From assembly GCA_025352435.1 (NCBI GenBank), contig JANXTN010000059.1:1-8844 (forward strand): a DNA stretch of 8,844 bases, read 5' to 3'. The stretch comes from Ferruginibacter sp. Lineage in GTDB: Bacteria; Bacteroidota; Bacteroidia; Chitinophagales; Chitinophagaceae. The position numbers and the translations under genes are program-made. Every line of letters begins with the position of its first letter. Position 1 is the stretch's first letter. The notes under the pieces were generated by a model. The model was not told where the DNA came from and did no database searches. It saw only the letters and a program-made list of their open reading frames with translations. This document shows positions 7,938 to 8,844 of this stretch, piece by piece.

Positions 7938-8098
7938 AGCAAAGCGTTTGATGATCTTGTGTAATTTTTAAAAAGGGTAAAAGTGCAGAAAAAATGAAAA
8001 TACAACTTTTTGTAAAATAACTTTCAAATGTTACTAAAATCCTTTCCAGATATGATTGCAATAAAATACAAAGAAAATAAATCGCTACAATTCTCTTG

Positions 8099-8123
8099 TT
8101 TTAGATATAAGATTTTTTAGCGG
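8099..8123 (+). repeat. Degenerate direct repeat, upstream copy
   Basis: TTTTAGATATAAGA (8099-8112), followed shortly by AGCGG (8119-8123), resembles TTTTAGACACAAGA (8463-8476), followed by AGCGG (8487-8491). The match is 12 of 14 bases plus the shared pentamer. The two copies flank the small gene at 8242-8442. The similarity is modest and the DNA is AT-rich, so chance is possible. Confidence 0.3.
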
Positions 8124-8159
8124 AGCCAATGATCTTACGTTTGAACTTATATAAGTTTT

Positions 8160-8190
8160 TTTGGTAAAACCGATTAATTCATTAGTTTTA
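8160..8190 (+). promoter_or_regulatory. Putative promoter of the small zinc-ribbon-like gene
   Basis: TTTG at 8160-8163 and TAGTTTTA at 8183-8190 are separated by 19 bases. This fits the Bacteroidota -33/-7 arrangement with one mismatch in the -7 box (final A instead of G). Transcription would start near 8197, leaving a leader of about 45 bases. A small hairpin (TTGAAG 8193-8198, CTTCAA 8204-8209) spans the predicted start and could be an operator or a leader hairpin. Confidence 0.35.
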
Positions 8191-8241
8191 ACTTGAAGAA
8201 TAGCTTCAAACCTATTATTACTAACCATAAACTTAATTAAC

Positions 8242-8442
8242 ATGGCAGGAAAATTAACAGCGTATTGCATGAAGACAAAGGAAAAAAATGTTGAAATGCA
8301 GGAAGCAGTGATCACCAAAACTTCCCGTGGAGGCTACATGGCTCAGGGCAACGACGGTAAAGGAAATAAAATGACAACTATGCTAGGCGAAGCAAGAGCT
8401 TTGGAAGCTGTAAAAGATGGCGTAGCTAAAAAAGGCTGGTAA
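8242..8442 (+). CDS. Small DUF5679-like protein lacking most zinc ligands
   Basis: A 66-residue, lysine-rich soluble protein with no signal peptide or membrane segment. Residues 8-44 can be aligned with the general pattern of DUF5679 zinc ribbons, which have a YCxKCK start, a middle 'M..A', and a GxCPxCGxKM knuckle. Here the start is YCMKTK (Cys9 kept, Thr12 in place of the second Cys) and the knuckle is GNDGKGNKM, with no cysteine. Only one of four expected metal ligands remains, so it should not bind zinc in the normal way. The tail (residues 48-66, LGEARALEAVKDGVAKKGW) looks helical. The resemblance is from memory of the family, not a search. The ATG follows AT-rich sequence without a Shine-Dalgarno sequence. 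It has its own likely promoter and a hairpin terminator, and it converges on mfd. That it has its own signals and a well-formed protein supports a real gene. Function unknown; the lysine content may suggest nucleic-acid contact. Confidence 0.8.
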   Translation: MAGKLTAYCMKTKEKNVEMQEAVITKTSRGGYMAQGNDGKGNKMTTMLGEARALEAVKDGVAKKGW

Positions 8443-8456
8443 GCTAGATAACAAAT

Positions 8457-8484
8457 ACAAGATTTTAGACACAAGACATTAGAA
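8457..8484 (+). repeat. Two imperfect tandem 14-base units after the small gene
   Basis: ACAAGATTTTAGAC (8457-8470) is followed at once by ACAAGACATTAGAA (8471-8484), identical at 11 of 14 positions. It lies between the stop codon of the small gene and its terminator. The spacer upstream of that gene has a related sequence at 8099-8112. Role unknown; possibly decayed intergenic repeat. Confidence 0.4.
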
Positions 8485-8485
8485 T

Positions 8486-8516
8486 AAGCGGCTCGATTTG
8501 GGCTGCTTTTCTTTTT
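8486..8516 (+). terminator. Rho-independent terminator of the small gene
   Basis: GCGGCTC (8488-8494) pairs with GGGCTGC (8500-8506), with two G-T wobbles in RNA, around the loop GATTT. AA before the stem can pair with the start of a following TTTTCTTTTT run (8507-8516). It ends transcription from 8242-8442. On the opposite strand the hairpin is followed only by TTATTCT, so it would be a weak terminator for mfd, whose stop codon is at 8521. Confidence 0.75.
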
Positions 8517-8520
8517 CGTG

Positions 8521-8844
8521 CTAGTCAAGCTTTTGAAACGCAAACGCTTTCGTTAAAAATCGATACATCTCAGTCATGCTCTTTATATCCTCTACAACTA
8601 GAATCCCATTTTTTCCTACCTGTTTTAGCTTTGCTTTGTTGGTTCCCTTTTGCAAAAACAACAACACCTTATTAAACGTTTCGCTTTGAAAATAAGGCGA
8701 GTCAGGATTGGATACGAAAAAGCATTTCAATACATTATTTTTCAAAAACATTCTTTCAAAGCCAAGTTCCACTGCTATTTTGCGACAGCGCAGCGTTGTA
8801 AATAAATCTTCCACCTGTGATGGTATTGGTCCAAACCGATCCTG
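8521..8844 (-). CDS. mfd: Transcription-repair coupling factor Mfd, C-terminal fragment
   Basis: The last 107 residues of a gene that enters from the right edge. Mfd is an ATP-driven DNA translocase that removes RNA polymerase stalled at lesions and recruits UvrA for nucleotide excision repair. The fragment begins QDRFGPIPSQVEDLF, the hallmark of the C-terminal TRCF domain, and continues RKIAVELGFERMFLKNN, a Cys-Phe-Phe strand, NPDSPYFQSETFNKVLLFLQ, and a closing helix (SMTEMYRFLTKAF). In characterised Mfd this domain covers the UvrA-binding surface and keeps the enzyme inactive until it meets polymerase. The stop codon is TAG at 8523-8521. The gene has no internal start here; the GTG at 8814 is an ordinary valine codon. 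The helicase motifs and polymerase-interaction domain lie outside the window. It converges on the small gene at 8242-8442. Confidence 0.93.
   Translation of the reverse strand, partial: QDRFGPIPSQVEDLFTTLRCRKIAVELGFERMFLKNNVLKCFFVSNPDSPYFQSETFNKVLLFLQKGTNKAKLKQVGKNGILVVEDIKSMTEMYRFLTKAFAFQKLD

Larger units (their letters stand above)
7938..8241. other. Divergent intergenic region upstream of the SusC operon
   Basis: This gap separates the SusC operon from the small protein gene and must hold both promoters. For the operon, the best minus-strand candidate is TATTTTCA (8002-7995), two mismatches from TAnnTTTG, with TTTG at 8028-8025 and a slightly long 22-base gap; this is weak. An open frame can be drawn through 8085-8318 on the minus strand, but it overlaps the small gene antisense and resembles nothing known. 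No RNA gene, operator of a known regulator or mobile-element end was seen. Confidence 0.5.

Noticed and set aside
8085..8318. 77-codon minus-strand open frame in the gap and over the small gene
   Set aside because: It is antisense to the better-supported small gene for a third of its length, has no recognisable domain, and its codons look like non-coding AT-rich DNA.
8343..8543. 66-codon minus-strand open frame
   Set aside because: It runs antisense through the small gene, its terminator and the end of mfd, so it is a shadow frame.
8521..8814. Stand-alone 97-residue protein starting at GTG 8814
   Set aside because: The frame continues open to the window edge with QDRFGPIPSQ, a conserved part of Mfd, so this is the tail of a larger protein.

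Overview
The window looks like chromosomal DNA from a member of the Bacteroidota, most likely the Chitinophagaceae or a close relative. The evidence is AT-rich DNA, a SusC/SusD outer-membrane pair with Bacteroidota-type lipoprotein signals, a single-chain glycyl-tRNA synthetase, starts without Shine-Dalgarno sequences, and promoter-like TAnnTTTG elements. The family placement is an inference; no rRNA or other marker is present to fix it.

Layout from left to right. (1) Bases 1-436, minus strand: the 5' part of an outer-membrane beta-barrel gene that runs off the left edge. It carries an in-frame TAA exactly at the predicted signal-peptide cleavage site. (2) Bases 437-730: a gap between divergent genes, packed with nested inverted repeats around 520-664 and ending in a promoter-like sequence that abuts the next start codon. 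(3) Bases 731-2188, plus strand: glycyl-tRNA synthetase, closed by a strong hairpin terminator that also faces the next, convergent operon. (4) Bases 7937 down to 2231, minus strand: a compact three-gene operon of a SusC-type TonB-dependent transporter, a SusD-type substrate-binding lipoprotein and a lipoprotein with two tandem DUF4397-like repeats, with gaps of 22 and 18 bases. (5) Bases 7938-8241: the divergent upstream region of that operon and of the next gene. (6) Bases 8242-8442, plus strand: a 66-residue protein resembling a DUF5679 zinc-ribbon whose cysteines have mostly been lost, followed by a hairpin terminator. (7) Bases 8844 down to 8521, minus strand: the C-terminal end of the transcription-repair coupling factor Mfd.

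Functionally, the centre of the window is one outer-membrane uptake unit. The SusC barrel and SusD lid should capture and import an unidentified substrate with TonB energy, and the DUF4397 lipoprotein sits where SusE/SusF-like accessory surface proteins usually lie. No glycoside hydrolase, peptidase, sensor, sigma/anti-sigma pair or inner-membrane transporter is present, so the substrate cannot be read from context. The flanking genes (glycyl-tRNA synthetase, Mfd) are housekeeping. I did not find a complete undescribed multi-gene system. The best leads are the structured intergenic element at 520-664, the nonsense codon in the outer-membrane protein gene, the cysteine-depleted small protein, and the DUF4397 partner of the SusCD pair.
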